A stretch of DNA of 64,000 bases, taken from AP-15 sp963777435. Lineage in GTDB: Bacteria; Pseudomonadota; Alphaproteobacteria; ATCC43930; CGMCC-115725. The stretch is taken from contig CAVZQT010000003.1 of assembly GCA_963777435.1 (NCBI GenBank), forward strand, positions 496,001-560,000. The letters run 5' to 3'. Below are positions 42,995 to 51,758 of the stretch, piece after piece. The notes under the pieces are model-generated. The model did not search any database. It was not told the DNA's origin and saw only the letters and a list, made by a program, of their open reading frames with translations. The number at the start of each line of letters is the position of its first letter. Position 1 is the first letter of the stretch. Position numbers and translations under genes: made by a program.

Positions 42995-44242
42995 CTACTT
43001 CTGCGCGTCGCTGTACGGATATATCAGATCGCCGGTCTTGTACTGCGGCGGGGCGAGGATCGTCACGGTCTTTGACCCGCGGAACTGCTCGACACCGTGT
43101 CCCTTGATGTCATGGTATTGCACCCAAATCGGCCGCGCCTCGGTCCATTCGCCGTTGGGCCCGAAGGCGATGTCGCCCTCGATTGTGTGGAACGGGTGCG
43201 AGTGCATGTATTCGGCGAGCTTGTCGTCGTCGAGCGTCTTTGTTGCGGTGATCGCGTCGCCGAGGATCTGTAATTCGCTGTAGGCGAAGGGTGGCAAGAA
43301 GTAGCCAAGCAGGTCGACCCCTTCCGCCGGCGCCTTCGCCTGGTATTTCTTTATAAAATCCATGACGCCGGGGAATTGCATCGGCGGGACCGGCTCCCAC
43401 AAATCGACATTTACAATGCCGTTCGCCGCCTCGCCTAGCTGCATCTTGATCGCCGCCGCCTGTAGTCCGGCGAGCCCACCGCCGAGCATTTTCGCGTGGA
43501 GCCCGAGTTCGCCGACCGAACGCAGGATCCCGACCGTGTCCGAAGGATAAGACGAGATATAGACCAAATCCGGTTGCGCCGCCTGCACCGCGCGAATGAT
43601 CGGCGTAAAGTCGACCGTGGTCGGCGGATACGCGCGATCGTAGACGATGTCGAACCCTTTCGCCTTGGCGTGCTCGCGCGCGCTTTGCGCAGCCTTGTGC
43701 TGGAATTCGGCATCGGTGGCGACGATTGCGACCGTCTTCGGCTTTGGGTTCTGCGCCGCGGCCAGTTCGAACCAGCCCTCGGCGAAGGTCTTTACCGGTT
43801 CGGGGCCAAACGGCAGCATCGAGAAGTATTTCGGGTAGTGGAAATTGTCATTGGCCGCCAGCGCGAACAGGCCGAAGAACAACCGGTTATGCGAAATTGC
43901 AACCGGCATTGCCGGTACAACGAGATTGGTACCGTAGCTCGAAATCAACAGGTCAACCTTGTCGATATCGATCAGCTTGGTGTAGATGGCCGGCACCAGC
44001 GACGGATTACTCTGGTCATCGTAATAGACGAGCTTGACCGGCCGGCCGAGCAGGCCGCCCTTGGCATTGACCTCATCTTCCCAGATCTTGAAGGCGAGCA
44101 GCCCGGTCTTGCCAACAACCGCAAACGGTCCGGTCATTTCTATGCTGAAGCCGATCTTGATCGGCTCCGCGGCATGTGCGCTCATCACCCCCAGCCAGGC
44201 CGCGGACAGCGCTGCCAGCGCCCAACCCCCGATGCGTTTCAT
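42995..44242 (-). CDS. ABC transporter substrate-binding protein (branched-chain amino acid/urea type)
   Basis: 415-residue periplasmic binding protein with a signal peptide (GGWALAALSAAWLGVMSAHA) and Peripla_BP_6 features: IKIGFSIEMTGPFAVVGKTG, NAKGGLLGRPVKLVYYDDQS, VDLLISSYGTNLVVPAMPVA and PDLVYISSYPSDTVGILRSV. No permease or ATPase genes are present in the window, so it is an orphan component. It follows otnC with 52 bases between and could be co-transcribed, suggesting uptake of a sugar acid or similar, but that is inference. GGGAGGGGGG precedes the ATG. Confidence 0.88.
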   Translation of the reverse strand: MKRIGGWALAALSAAWLGVMSAHAAEPIKIGFSIEMTGPFAVVGKTGLLAFKIWEDEVNAKGGLLGRPVKLVYYDDQSNPSLVPAIYTKLIDIDKVDLLISSYGTNLVVPAMPVAISHNRLFFGLFALAANDNFHYPKYFSMLPFGPEPVKTFAEGWFELAAAQNPKPKTVAIVATDAEFQHKAAQSAREHAKAKGFDIVYDRAYPPTTVDFTPIIRAVQAAQPDLVYISSYPSDTVGILRSVGELGLHAKMLGGGLAGLQAAAIKMQLGEAANGIVNVDLWEPVPPMQFPGVMDFIKKYQAKAPAEGVDLLGYFLPPFAYSELQILGDAITATKTLDDDKLAEYMHSHPFHTIEGDIAFGPNGEWTEARPIWVQYHDIKGHGVEQFRGSKTVTILAPPQYKTGDLIYPYSDAQK

Positions 44243-44294
44243 CCCCCCTCCCTCACAAGCGCCATGGCGGCGACGGCTTCGCGGACCTCCGATC

Positions 44295-44921
44295 TTAGCC
44301 GGCGGTTTTAAGTTCCTTGACTTGCGCATGCGTCAAAAAGCGGGTCTTGGCGCCGCGCAACAGCAAATAAAGTTTGGCGGTTTCTTCCAATTCCTCGATC
44401 GCGTTGACCGCAGCATCGAGGTTTGAGCCGGCGACAACCGGCCCGTGATTGGCGAGCAGCACAGCGTGGTGCTTGCCGGCAAAGCCGCGGACCGCCTCGG
44501 CGAGCGAAAGGTCGCCGGGCTTGAAATAGGGAACCAGCGGCAATTTGCCGACGCGCATCACGTAATAGGCGGTAATCGGCGGCAGAACGTCGGCAGGATC
44601 GACCTCGGACAGGCACGAAACCGCGACCGAATGGGTCGAATGCAAATGCACGACCGCCCCGGTTCCGGCGCGCTCCTCGTACATGACGCGGTGCAAAAAG
44701 CTCTCCTTGGTCGGCGGGTCGCCCGAGACCAGCCGGCCGCCTTCGTCGAGCTTTGACATGCGCGCCGGGTCGAGACGGCCGAGCGAGGCGTTGGTCGGGG
44801 TCATCAGCCAGCCAGCCTCGACTCGTACGCTGATATTTCCTGACGATCCCGCGGTTAGCCCGCGGTTAAAGATCGAGGCGCCGATCATGCAGATCGCCTC
44901 CCGCAGTTTCGCGTCGCTCAT
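44295..44921 (-). CDS. otnC: 3-oxo-tetronate 4-phosphate decarboxylase (class II aldolase fold)
   Basis: 208-residue class II aldolase/adducin-fold protein. It has the GSSGNISVRV substrate loop, zinc histidines in VVHLHSTHSVAVSCL and LLANHGPVVAGSNLDAA, and the TPTNASLGRLDPARM segment typical of OtnC. With OtnK it decarboxylates 3-oxo-tetronate 4-phosphate to dihydroxyacetone phosphate. The assignment rests on the neighbouring otnK, otnI and denD genes; by sequence alone it could be a fuculose-phosphate-type aldolase. A 125-base palindromic repeat lies between it and otnK. Confidence 0.85.
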   Translation of the reverse strand: MSDAKLREAICMIGASIFNRGLTAGSSGNISVRVEAGWLMTPTNASLGRLDPARMSKLDEGGRLVSGDPPTKESFLHRVMYEERAGTGAVVHLHSTHSVAVSCLSEVDPADVLPPITAYYVMRVGKLPLVPYFKPGDLSLAEAVRGFAGKHHAVLLANHGPVVAGSNLDAAVNAIEELEETAKLYLLLRGAKTRFLTHAQVKELKTAG

Positions 44922-44950
44922 AGCGCGATCCGGCGCCGACGGGCCGGCTC

Positions 44951-45075
44951 GTCATTGCGAGGAGACGAAGGCCAGTCGGCAACCCCGACGTAACGGACGC
45001 AGGATCGGACCAAGATTGCTGGGCGGAGCCTGGCCCCGGGCCAACCTGTGGCTGGACCCGTGGGCTCGCAATGAC
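44951..45075. repeat. 125-base repeat with 11-base terminal inverted repeats
   Basis: The element is bounded by perfect inverted ends GTCATTGCGAG (44951-44961) and CTCGCAATGAC (45065-45075). This matches the widespread CATTGCGAGGAG-type intergenic repeat of alphaproteobacteria. It fills the gap between otnK and otnC. It could form a long hairpin on the transcript and affect mRNA stability. Confidence 0.8.
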
Positions 45076-45093
45076 ATTCAAAGAGGCGCATCA

Positions 45094-46384
45094 TCATTGG
45101 TCTCCGGACAGCATGGAAAAGGCTCGCAGGAAAAAATCGGGAGCCCCGAAATTGCCGGATTTGAGCGCCAATGCCAAAGCAGGCTCGCCGGGGCTCGTCG
45201 GCAGACTTACCGTCCACGGCACCCCGGGATCGATCTGGCGGCCGATGCGCAGGCCGGTGACACCCAGCCCCTGCACCACCGCCCCCGCGGTCTCGCCACC
45301 GGCGACCACTAGTTGCCGCACGCCGTGCGCGACCAGGCCGCGGGCTATGTCGGCGAGAAGCGCCTCTACCAGAGCCCCAGCGCGCTCGCGACCGAGCACC
45401 TTCTGAATCGCGGCCACCTCTTCGGGCGGGGCCGTTGCGCTGATCAGAACCGGTTCGTTCCCCAGCTTTGGCGCCGCCCAAGCGAGCGCTTCCTCGGCAA
45501 TGTTGCGTCCCGCCACCGCGGCGACCGGGTCGATCGTAAAAGCCGGCCGGCGTCGGCGGAAATACGAAACCTGTATCTGGGTCGCGGTCGAGCACGACCC
45601 TGACAGCACCGCCGTTGCCCCGCCGATCGATGGGCAAAGCGTCAGCCGCCGCGCCGTCGCCGAGCAGACCCTGACGGCGGAAATTGGCCGGTAATCCGAG
45701 GGCGATGCCCGAGCCGCCGGTGATCAGTTTGAAATCGGCCGCGGCCTCGCCGATCGCGTCAAGATCGTGATCTTCGATCGCGTCGACGATCGCGTGCTGA
45801 AACCCGGCAACCCGCAGCGAACCAAAGGCGTCGGCGATCGCCGACGCACCGCGCGCCACCTCGTAATGCGGCACCAGTCCGACTTTGCCGCGACTCTGCC
45901 GCTGCAGCACGCGCACCAAGGAGGGATCACGCATCGGGGTCAGCGGGTGGTCGCGCATCCCCGATTCCGACAGCAAGACGTCGCCGACAAACAGATAACC
46001 TTTGTAAATCGTCCGGCCGGCCTCCGGAAATGCCGGGCAGAACAGGGTGAAATCGGTTCCGAGCGCCGCCATTAACGCCTCGGCGACCGGTCCGATATTG
46101 CCGGCATCGGTCGAATCAAACGTCGAGCAGTATTTGAACAAGATCTGCCGCGCCCCTGCCTGCCGCAGCCAACCAAGTGCGGCGAGGCTTTTGCCGATTG
46201 CTTCGGCCGGCGGGATCGCACGGCTCTTTAATGCCACGACGACAGCTTCGGCATCGGGGATCTCGGTCACGGACTGTGGCACGTCGATCAATTGCACCGT
46301 GCGCATGCCGCGCCGGACCAGCGTGTTGCACAGATCGGTGGCGCCGGTGAAATCGTCGGCGATCGCTCCCAACAACACGCCCAT
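45094..46384 (-). pseudogene. otnK: 3-oxo-tetronate kinase (OtnK/DUF1537), frameshifted
   Basis: Kinase of the four-carbon acid sugar kinase family, phosphorylating 3-oxo-tetronate. The N-terminal domain reads LLGAIADDFTGATDLCNTLV, RQILFKYCSTFDSTDAGNIG and LTPMRDPSLVRVLQRQSRG. Near 45621-45637 the frame shifts, and the C-terminal nucleotide-binding domain continues as LSGSCSTATQIQVSYFRRRR, LVVAGGETAGAVVQGLGVTG and PALALALKSGNFGAPDFFLR to the stop at 45094. GGAGGAG precedes the ATG at 46384. A one-base indel explains the break. If real, the D-erythronate pathway would be blocked at this step. Confidence 0.85.
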
Positions 46385-46480
46385 CGCGCTCCTCCGTCCG
46401 TACGCTGAACAGTAACGGTCTCGCAATTCGCACGCAAACCGGTGAATCGAGATTGCCGTGAAAGCAAGGTCTGTGTAACG

Positions 46481-46508
46481 TGATACTGTGAAAAACATCA
46501 CAGTATCA
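46481..46508. promoter_or_regulatory. Perfect 10-base inverted repeat over the antitoxin start codon
   Basis: TGATACTGTG (46481-46490) and CACAGTATCA (46499-46508) are exact inverted copies separated by AAAAACAT. The GTG start codon of the antitoxin gene is inside the left arm. It could be the operator bound by the RHH antitoxin for autoregulation, or an mRNA hairpin hiding the start codon. Confidence 0.7.
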
Positions 46509-46724
46509 CTGGACGAGGAAACCTATCGACGGGCGCGAATAATCGCCGCTGAACGCGCGACGTCCGTTTCCGCGTTGGTGAGGCAGTTTCTCGTCGACCT
46601 GGCTACAGGCGAAAATGAAAGCGAGCGGCTGAAGCGCGAGGAGCGAGCGCTCCGTGAACGTATTACCGCATTCCGGGCGGCCGACCGGCTTTCTCGTGAT
46701 GAAGTGCACAAACGAGAGAGGTAA
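46488..46724 (+). CDS. Ribbon-helix-helix antitoxin
   Basis: 78-residue RHH/CopG-type protein. The DNA-binding strand KNITVSLDEETYRRARIIAA is followed by the helix ATSVSALVRQFLVDLA and a charged C-terminal tail (toxin-binding). It is paired with a PIN-domain gene whose coding region starts 3 bases after its stop in the same frame. The GTG start lies inside a perfect inverted repeat. The module sits between the divergent halves of the D-erythronate genes. Confidence 0.85.
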   Translation: MKNITVSLDEETYRRARIIAAERATSVSALVRQFLVDLATGENESERLKREERALRERITAFRAADRLSRDEVHKRER

Positions 46725-46727
46725 GGC

Positions 46728-47135
46728 CTGCATTTCTTCGACACGAACATTCTGCTGTATTCGATCAGTCGCGAACCGGCCGAGGCGATCAAGCGCGAAT
46801 GCGCCGTCGATCTGCTGGACCGGAATGACGGCGCATTGTCTGTGCAGGTGTTACAGGAGTTCTATGTGCAGGCCACGCGGTCGACGCGGACTGATCCGCT
46901 GCCGCACGATATCGCCATAGGACTAATCCGTACCTGGATGCGCTTCAAAGTTCAGCAGATAGACCTCGGCATCTTGTCGTCTGCGCTGGAAATCACAGCG
47001 GCACTGGGCTTCTCTTATTGGGACAGCGCCATTATCGCTGCTGCGCAAGCGCTCGGGTGTCGGGAACTCTACTCCGAGGACATGTCCCACGGACAGCGGG
47101 TCGATGGGGTCGTGATCGTCAACCCTTTCCGCTAA
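46728..47135 (+). CDS. PIN-domain toxin (VapC-like) with apparent CTG start
   Basis: 135-residue PIN ribonuclease. The first acidic residue is in HFFDTNILLYS, a second is in LQEFYVQATRS, and the pair follows in FSYWDSAIIAAAQ and ELYSEDMSHG. These would form the metal site that cuts RNA. The conserved N-terminus begins immediately after the antitoxin stop (TAA GGC CTG CAT), so no ATG, GTG or TTG is available before the DTN motif. CTG at 46728 is the only plausible start, with GAGAGAGGTAAGG just upstream. Translation probably depends on coupling to the antitoxin. Confidence 0.82.
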   Translation: MHFFDTNILLYSISREPAEAIKRECAVDLLDRNDGALSVQVLQEFYVQATRSTRTDPLPHDIAIGLIRTWMRFKVQQIDLGILSSALEITAALGFSYWDSAIIAAAQALGCRELYSEDMSHGQRVDGVVIVNPFR

Positions 47136-47213
47136 TTGATCCGGCAGGGCGGGTCTTGTGTTTTTCGCGTGCGGGGCGGAAGAGTAAGGTTCCTTAGCCG
47201 GGAGCCTCGCCTG

Positions 47214-47999
47214 ATGCCGAAATTTGCCGCCAATTTGAGCTTCATTTTTCAGGAGATCGGGTTTCTCGACCGCTTTGCGGCGGCCGCCGAATGCGGGTTT
47301 AAAGCGGTCGAATATCTCGGCGCCTACGACCATCCGCCCGAAACCGCCGCCGCCCAGCTTGAAAAGCATGGGCTGACCCAGGCATTGTTCAATATGCCGC
47401 CCGGCGACTGGGCCAAGGGCGAACGCGGCATGGCGGCCCTGCCCGGGCGCGAGGCCGAGTTCCGCGCCGCGATCGACACGGCGCTCGTCTATGCCAAGGC
47501 GACAAAGTGCCGGCTGTTGCACGCGATGGCCGGGCTGGTGCCCGACGGTCACGACCGGGCCGAGGCCGAGCGCACCTATCTCGCCAATTTGCGCTACGCC
47601 GCCGAGCAGCTCGCGTCTGAAGGCATCACGGTGATCATCGAGCCGATCAACACCCGCGACATTCCCGGCTATTTTCTAAATACGACGACCCAGGCGATGG
47701 CAGTGATCGACCGCGTCGGCCACCCCAATCTGCAACTTCAGCTCGACCTCTATCACGTGCAGATCATGGAGGGCGATCTCGCCCACCGGATTCGCGCGCT
47801 CGCCGGCCGTTACCCGCACATGCAAATTGCCGGCAATCCCGGCCGCCACGAACCGGATGTCGGCGAGATCAATTACCCGTTCCTGTTCGATCTATTGGAC
47901 GAGATCGGCTATGCGGGTTGGATTGGCTGCGAATATCGGCCGCACGGCGAGACCCGCGCCGGGCTCGGCTGGGCCGCCCGCTACGGCATCCGCGGCTGA
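47214..47999 (+). CDS. otnI: 2-oxo-tetronate isomerase (hydroxypyruvate isomerase family)
   Basis: 261-residue xylose-isomerase-like TIM-barrel protein: PKFAANLSFIFQEIGFLDRF, GFKAVEYLGAYDHPPE, ITVIIEPINTRDIPGYFLNT, LQLQLDLYHVQIMEGDL and IGCEYRPHGETRAGLGW. The Glu/Asp/His/Glu metal ligands are present. In the D-erythronate pathway OtnI interconverts 2-oxo- and 3-oxo-tetronate. Adjacency to denD and proximity to otnK/otnC support this over hydroxypyruvate isomerase. GGGAG lies upstream of ATG 47214. Confidence 0.87.
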   Translation: MPKFAANLSFIFQEIGFLDRFAAAAECGFKAVEYLGAYDHPPETAAAQLEKHGLTQALFNMPPGDWAKGERGMAALPGREAEFRAAIDTALVYAKATKCRLLHAMAGLVPDGHDRAEAERTYLANLRYAAEQLASEGITVIIEPINTRDIPGYFLNTTTQAMAVIDRVGHPNLQLQLDLYHVQIMEGDLAHRIRALAGRYPHMQIAGNPGRHEPDVGEINYPFLFDLLDEIGYAGWIGCEYRPHGETRAGLGWAARYGIRG

Positions 48000-48016
48000 C
48001 TGCGCGAGCGCCGACA

Positions 48017-48994
48017 ATGCGCATCGTCATTACCGGCGGCTGCGGCTTTCTCGGCCGTCGGCTTGCCATGCTGTTGTTGGAGCGTGGCAGCAGCCTCGGC
48101 GCGATCGAGGAACTGGTGCTGTTCGACAACGCGCCGCCGGTCCTATCGTTGCCCGAAGACCCGAGGCTCACGCTTATCACCGGCGACATCGCCGACCGCG
48201 AAACCGTGCGCCGGTTGCTGCTCCCGGGCGCGGCGGCGGTGTTTCATCTCGCCGCGGTGGTCAGCGGCCAGGCCGAGGCCGACACCGATCTCGGCTATCG
48301 CGTCAACCTCGACGGGACCCGCGCGGTGCTCGACGCCTGTCGCGCGCTCGGCACCCGCCCGCGGCTGGTGTTCGCGAGCTCGCTCGCGGTCTACGGTGGC
48401 GTTTTACCGCTCGAGGTCGGCGATAACACGCCGCTGACGCCGCAATCCTCTTACGGCACGCAAAAGGCGATCGGCGAGCTACTGGTCAACGACTACAGCC
48501 GAAAGGGGTTTGTCGACGGCCGCGCATTGCGGCTGCCGACCGTGGTCGTAAGGCCCGGACTGCCAAACCGGGCGGCCTCGACCTTTGCCTCCTCGATTAT
48601 CCGCGAGCCGTTGGCCGGCAAGGAGGCGATCTGCCCGGTCTCGCCCGATCTGGTGATGGCATTGGCCTCGCCGCGGCGAGTGGTCGCCGCGCTGCACCAT
48701 GCGCACGAATTGCCCGGCGACGCCTTTGGCATTAATCGGACGTTGCAATTGCCCGGCTTTTCGGTCGCGGTCGGTGACATGGTCGAAGCGGTGCGCCGCG
48801 CCGGCGGGGCGGCGGCCCATGCCCGGATCCGCTGGCGGCACGATCCGCAGATCGAAGCGATCGTCGCCGGCTGGCCGCGGGCGCTTGCCGCCCCACGCGC
48901 CGTGGCACTCGGCTTTACCGTCGACGCCGATATCGACGAAGCCGTTCACGCCTTTATCGAAGACGATCTCGCAACCCAAAGAGCGCTTGTATAG
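48017..48994 (+). CDS. denD: D-erythronate dehydrogenase (NAD-dependent epimerase/dehydratase family)
   Basis: 325-residue extended SDR: RIVITGGCGFLGRRLAML, VFHLAAVVSGQAEADTDLGY, VFASSLAVYGG and SSYGTQKAIGELLVNDYSRK (YxxxK). These match DenD, which oxidises D-erythronate at C2 to give 2-oxo-tetronate. It begins 17 bases after otnI. Together with otnK and otnC the whole route to dihydroxyacetone phosphate is present. A different sugar-acid substrate cannot be excluded. Confidence 0.85.
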   Translation: MRIVITGGCGFLGRRLAMLLLERGSSLGAIEELVLFDNAPPVLSLPEDPRLTLITGDIADRETVRRLLLPGAAAVFHLAAVVSGQAEADTDLGYRVNLDGTRAVLDACRALGTRPRLVFASSLAVYGGVLPLEVGDNTPLTPQSSYGTQKAIGELLVNDYSRKGFVDGRALRLPTVVVRPGLPNRAASTFASSIIREPLAGKEAICPVSPDLVMALASPRRVVAALHHAHELPGDAFGINRTLQLPGFSVAVGDMVEAVRRAGGAAAHARIRWRHDPQIEAIVAGWPRALAAPRAVALGFTVDADIDEAVHAFIEDDLATQRALV

Positions 48995-49273
48995 ACGCCT
49001 GAATGCCGCCGTCGATCTCTCTGTGCTGAGGTCGGTGCCTCAGCTCCATTCTATCTCCGCGCTATCTCTCCAGTGTGAGCCACCTCACACCTTCAACCGA
49101 ACGTAGGCGCCATATCCGCGGACGGAGCTATCAGAACATTGCGGTTGGGTACACCTCGGCGAAAGCGACCATTATCGCCAAGTCGATAGACGCGCTCGCC
49201 TGATCATAAGCATGGCGGGTAGCGCTCGGATGTGCCTTGGCCCTCTTCCACTACGATTTCCAGGGAGAATTAC

Positions 49274-50785
49274 ATGGCACGCGTCGTAGGGTTCGAGCCG
49301 GCGACGACCGACCAACTACCGGTCGACGATAGTGGGAATCCGGTCTCGGTCGGGGTCTGGGGCAACTCATCCACGGGGGTGGGCGTATTCGGGACGACCG
49401 ATGCTCTCGGCCCCAATCAAACCAACATACCCATCCTCCAAAACGCCGGCGTTGTTGGTCACGGCTTGGAAGATCCCGGCATATGGGGCGAGAGCAGCCA
49501 AGGCAACGGCATCGTTGGGCGTAGTCTAAACAGTTCTGGCATGCTCGGCGTCAGTTTCGGTGCGACCAGTGACCTTGCAGGTGTCTTCGGCACCAGCGTC
49601 GCCGGGGCGAGTGGCGTAGTCGGTTTTGTTGGCGACGCCTCTGGCGTGGTCGGCAACAGTGTTAGGGGCCCCGGCGTCACCGGGATCAGTGGTACCGGAA
49701 ATGGCGTCGAGGGCGAAAGTTTCGGTGATGACGGTAGCCCTCCTGCCGCCGGCGTGTTCGGACGCAGCGATACCTTTGGCGTGCGCGGCGTCAGCAGTAC
49801 CGGCAACGGGGTCCAGGGTGAAAGCGACTCTGGCGCCGGCGTCAAGGGGATCAGCACCCAAGAGGCTGGTGTGCGCGGACTGAGCACGTCTTTTAACGGT
49901 GTCCAGGGCTTGACCTTTGGTGCAGCCTCGGGTGTGTCCGGGTTCCAGTTCTCCGATCAAGATGGCAGCGGCGTCTTTGGCGAGAGCGTCGTCGGCACTG
50001 GCGTGGAAGGCTTCAGTTTTCGCGGGATCGGGGTGCGCGGCCAGGGCGGCACTCTTGCCGGTCTGTTCGAAGGCAATGTCTCAATCACTGGCTCGCTTTC
50101 AAAAGCAGGTGGCGGTTTTCTGATCGACCACCCGCTCGACCCGGAAAATCGCTATCTTCAACATTCATTTGTCGAATCACCGGACATGCTGAATGTCTAC
50201 AACGGCAACGTCACCACCGATCAGCATGGTGAGGCCAATGTTCGGCTGCCGGATTACTTTGAAGCACTGAACCGGGATTTCCGGTATCAGCTAACGGTGA
50301 TTGGCAAATTCGCCCAGGCAATTGTCGAGAAGGAGCTGATGAACAATCAGTTCACGATTAAAACCGATCAGCCACACGTCAAAGTATCGTGGCAAGTGAC
50401 CGGAGTGAGGCGGGACAACTGGGCTGCGGCACACCGCATTGGCGTCGAGCCAGAAAAAGCGCCCGGGCACAGAGGGCGGTATTTGCACCCGGAGCTCTGG
50501 GGCAAACCCCAAGAGGCGCGGATTCATTCCAGTGAACAATCCGACACCCAGCTTCGCCGGGCGAGCCGCCTGGCGCCGGAACAATTGAGGCGGCGGGTGA
50601 TGGATCACATGCAGGCACTGGGGCGGGGCGACAACCTAGCCCCGGAGGAATTGCGGCATCTGGTCGAAGAGGCCCAGCGGGTGACGCAAGCTCATCGCCG
50701 AGATGAACCGCCCCGCCGCGATCGGTCCCGTCTGGCGGAGCAATGGCAACAAGTGCAGGAGATGTTGAAACGGATAAAGCCGTGA
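49274..50785 (+). CDS. GVxGxS-repeat protein with conserved beta-rich C-terminal domain
   Basis: 503-residue protein. Residues about 20-285 consist of tandem repeats such as GVWGNSSTGVGVFG, GNGIVGRSLNSSGMLG, GVTGISGTGNGVEGES and GVRGVSSTGNGVQGES, predicted to form a beta-solenoid or trimeric fibre. Residues about 290-395 hold a domain found in many soil-bacterial hypotheticals (HPLDPENRYLQHSFVESPD, YNGNVTTDQHGEANVRLPDY, FRYQLTVIGKFAQ, VKVSWQVTGVRRD). The remaining tail is charged and helical. No signal peptide is visible. It resembles tail-fibre or contractile-injection-associated proteins, but no such cluster is present. Confidence 0.7.
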   Translation: MARVVGFEPATTDQLPVDDSGNPVSVGVWGNSSTGVGVFGTTDALGPNQTNIPILQNAGVVGHGLEDPGIWGESSQGNGIVGRSLNSSGMLGVSFGATSDLAGVFGTSVAGASGVVGFVGDASGVVGNSVRGPGVTGISGTGNGVEGESFGDDGSPPAAGVFGRSDTFGVRGVSSTGNGVQGESDSGAGVKGISTQEAGVRGLSTSFNGVQGLTFGAASGVSGFQFSDQDGSGVFGESVVGTGVEGFSFRGIGVRGQGGTLAGLFEGNVSITGSLSKAGGGFLIDHPLDPENRYLQHSFVESPDMLNVYNGNVTTDQHGEANVRLPDYFEALNRDFRYQLTVIGKFAQAIVEKELMNNQFTIKTDQPHVKVSWQVTGVRRDNWAAAHRIGVEPEKAPGHRGRYLHPELWGKPQEARIHSSEQSDTQLRRASRLAPEQLRRRVMDHMQALGRGDNLAPEELRHLVEEAQRVTQAHRRDEPPRRDRSRLAEQWQQVQEMLKRIKP

Positions 50786-50946
50786 TGGCATCGGACAGCC
50801 GTGCTCTAATCTCGCAACAAAAAGAGGCCTGCTAACCAGTACGCTGCATCGACTAGCTATCTCTGCGCCCCGTCTCCCATCCGGATTTACAGGCGGGTCA
50901 CGGGCGTGGCAATTTGGCGCTCGTCGAGCAGGTGAAGGCGGCGGCG

Positions 50947-51702
50947 ATGGCGGGACGGCTCGCGGGCAAACGGGCGTTGGTGACGGCGGCGGGGCAGGGG
51001 ATTGGCCGCGCCTCCGCGCTCGCTTTTGCCGCCGAGGGGGCGAGCGTGTTGGCGACCGACATCGCCGACGACAAGCTAACCCCGCTGGCCGATGCGCTGA
51101 TCGCGACGCGGCGGCTCGACGTGACCGACGACCAGGGGATTGCCTCCCTCGCCGACGAACTCGGGCCGCTCGATGTCCTGTTCAACTGCGCCGGCTTTGT
51201 GCATCACGGCACGATCCTCGACGCCGACCCGATCGAGTGGGATGCGTCCTTTGTGCTGAACGTCCGTTCGATGTTCATGATGATCCGCGCCTTCCTGCCC
51301 AAGATGCTGGAGCGCGAAGCCGGCGCTTCGATCATCAACATGGCTTCGACCGTTTCCTCGGTGAAGGGCGCGCCCAGCCGCTGCGTCTATGGCTCGACCA
51401 AGGCGGCGGTGATCGGGTTGACCAAATCGGTGGCGGCCGATTTCATCACCCACGGCATCCGGTGCAACGCGATCTGCCCGGGAACGATCGAGACCCCGTC
51501 TCTCGAAGACCGCATCGCGGTGCAAGGCGCGCGCGTCGTTGGCGGCAGCGAGGCGGCGCGCCGGACGTTTGTCGAGCGCCAGCCCTTGGGTCGGCTCGGC
51601 ACCCCCGAGGAGATCGCGGCGCTGGCGGTCTATCTCGCCTCGGATGAATCGTCGTTCACGACCGGCGCCATTCATATCATCGACGGCGGATTTACGCTCT
51701 GA
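50947..51702 (+). CDS. Short-chain dehydrogenase (3-hydroxybutyrate dehydrogenase type 2/DHRS6-like)
   Basis: 251-residue SDR: ALVTAAGQGIGRASALAF, ASVLATDIADDKL (Asp for NAD), LFNCAGFVHHGTILD, IINMASTVSSVKGAPSRCVY, and YGSTKAAV supplying Tyr and Lys. It shows the shortened Rossmann region and RCNAICPGTIETPSLEDRI typical of DHRS6/BDH2 and UcpA-like enzymes. It precedes a fumarylacetoacetate hydrolase-family gene by 56 bases, a pairing often seen in sugar-acid or lactone catabolism. Confidence 0.87.
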   Translation: MAGRLAGKRALVTAAGQGIGRASALAFAAEGASVLATDIADDKLTPLADALIATRRLDVTDDQGIASLADELGPLDVLFNCAGFVHHGTILDADPIEWDASFVLNVRSMFMMIRAFLPKMLEREAGASIINMASTVSSVKGAPSRCVYGSTKAAVIGLTKSVAADFITHGIRCNAICPGTIETPSLEDRIAVQGARVVGGSEAARRTFVERQPLGRLGTPEEIAALAVYLASDESSFTTGAIHIIDGGFTL

Positions 51703-51758
51703 TCCGGTTTACCCTTTTGGCTAGCGTACGCTTTTAATTGCAACAGGAGGCACCGCCG

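Noticed and set aside
44918..45630. Continuation of the otnK first frame down to 44918
   Set aside because: After the frameshift this frame loses all kinase similarity, while another frame restores it. The long extension is a chance open frame.
49274..50785. Phage tail-fibre gene marking a prophage
   Set aside because: No other phage genes, integrase or attachment-site repeats are found around it.
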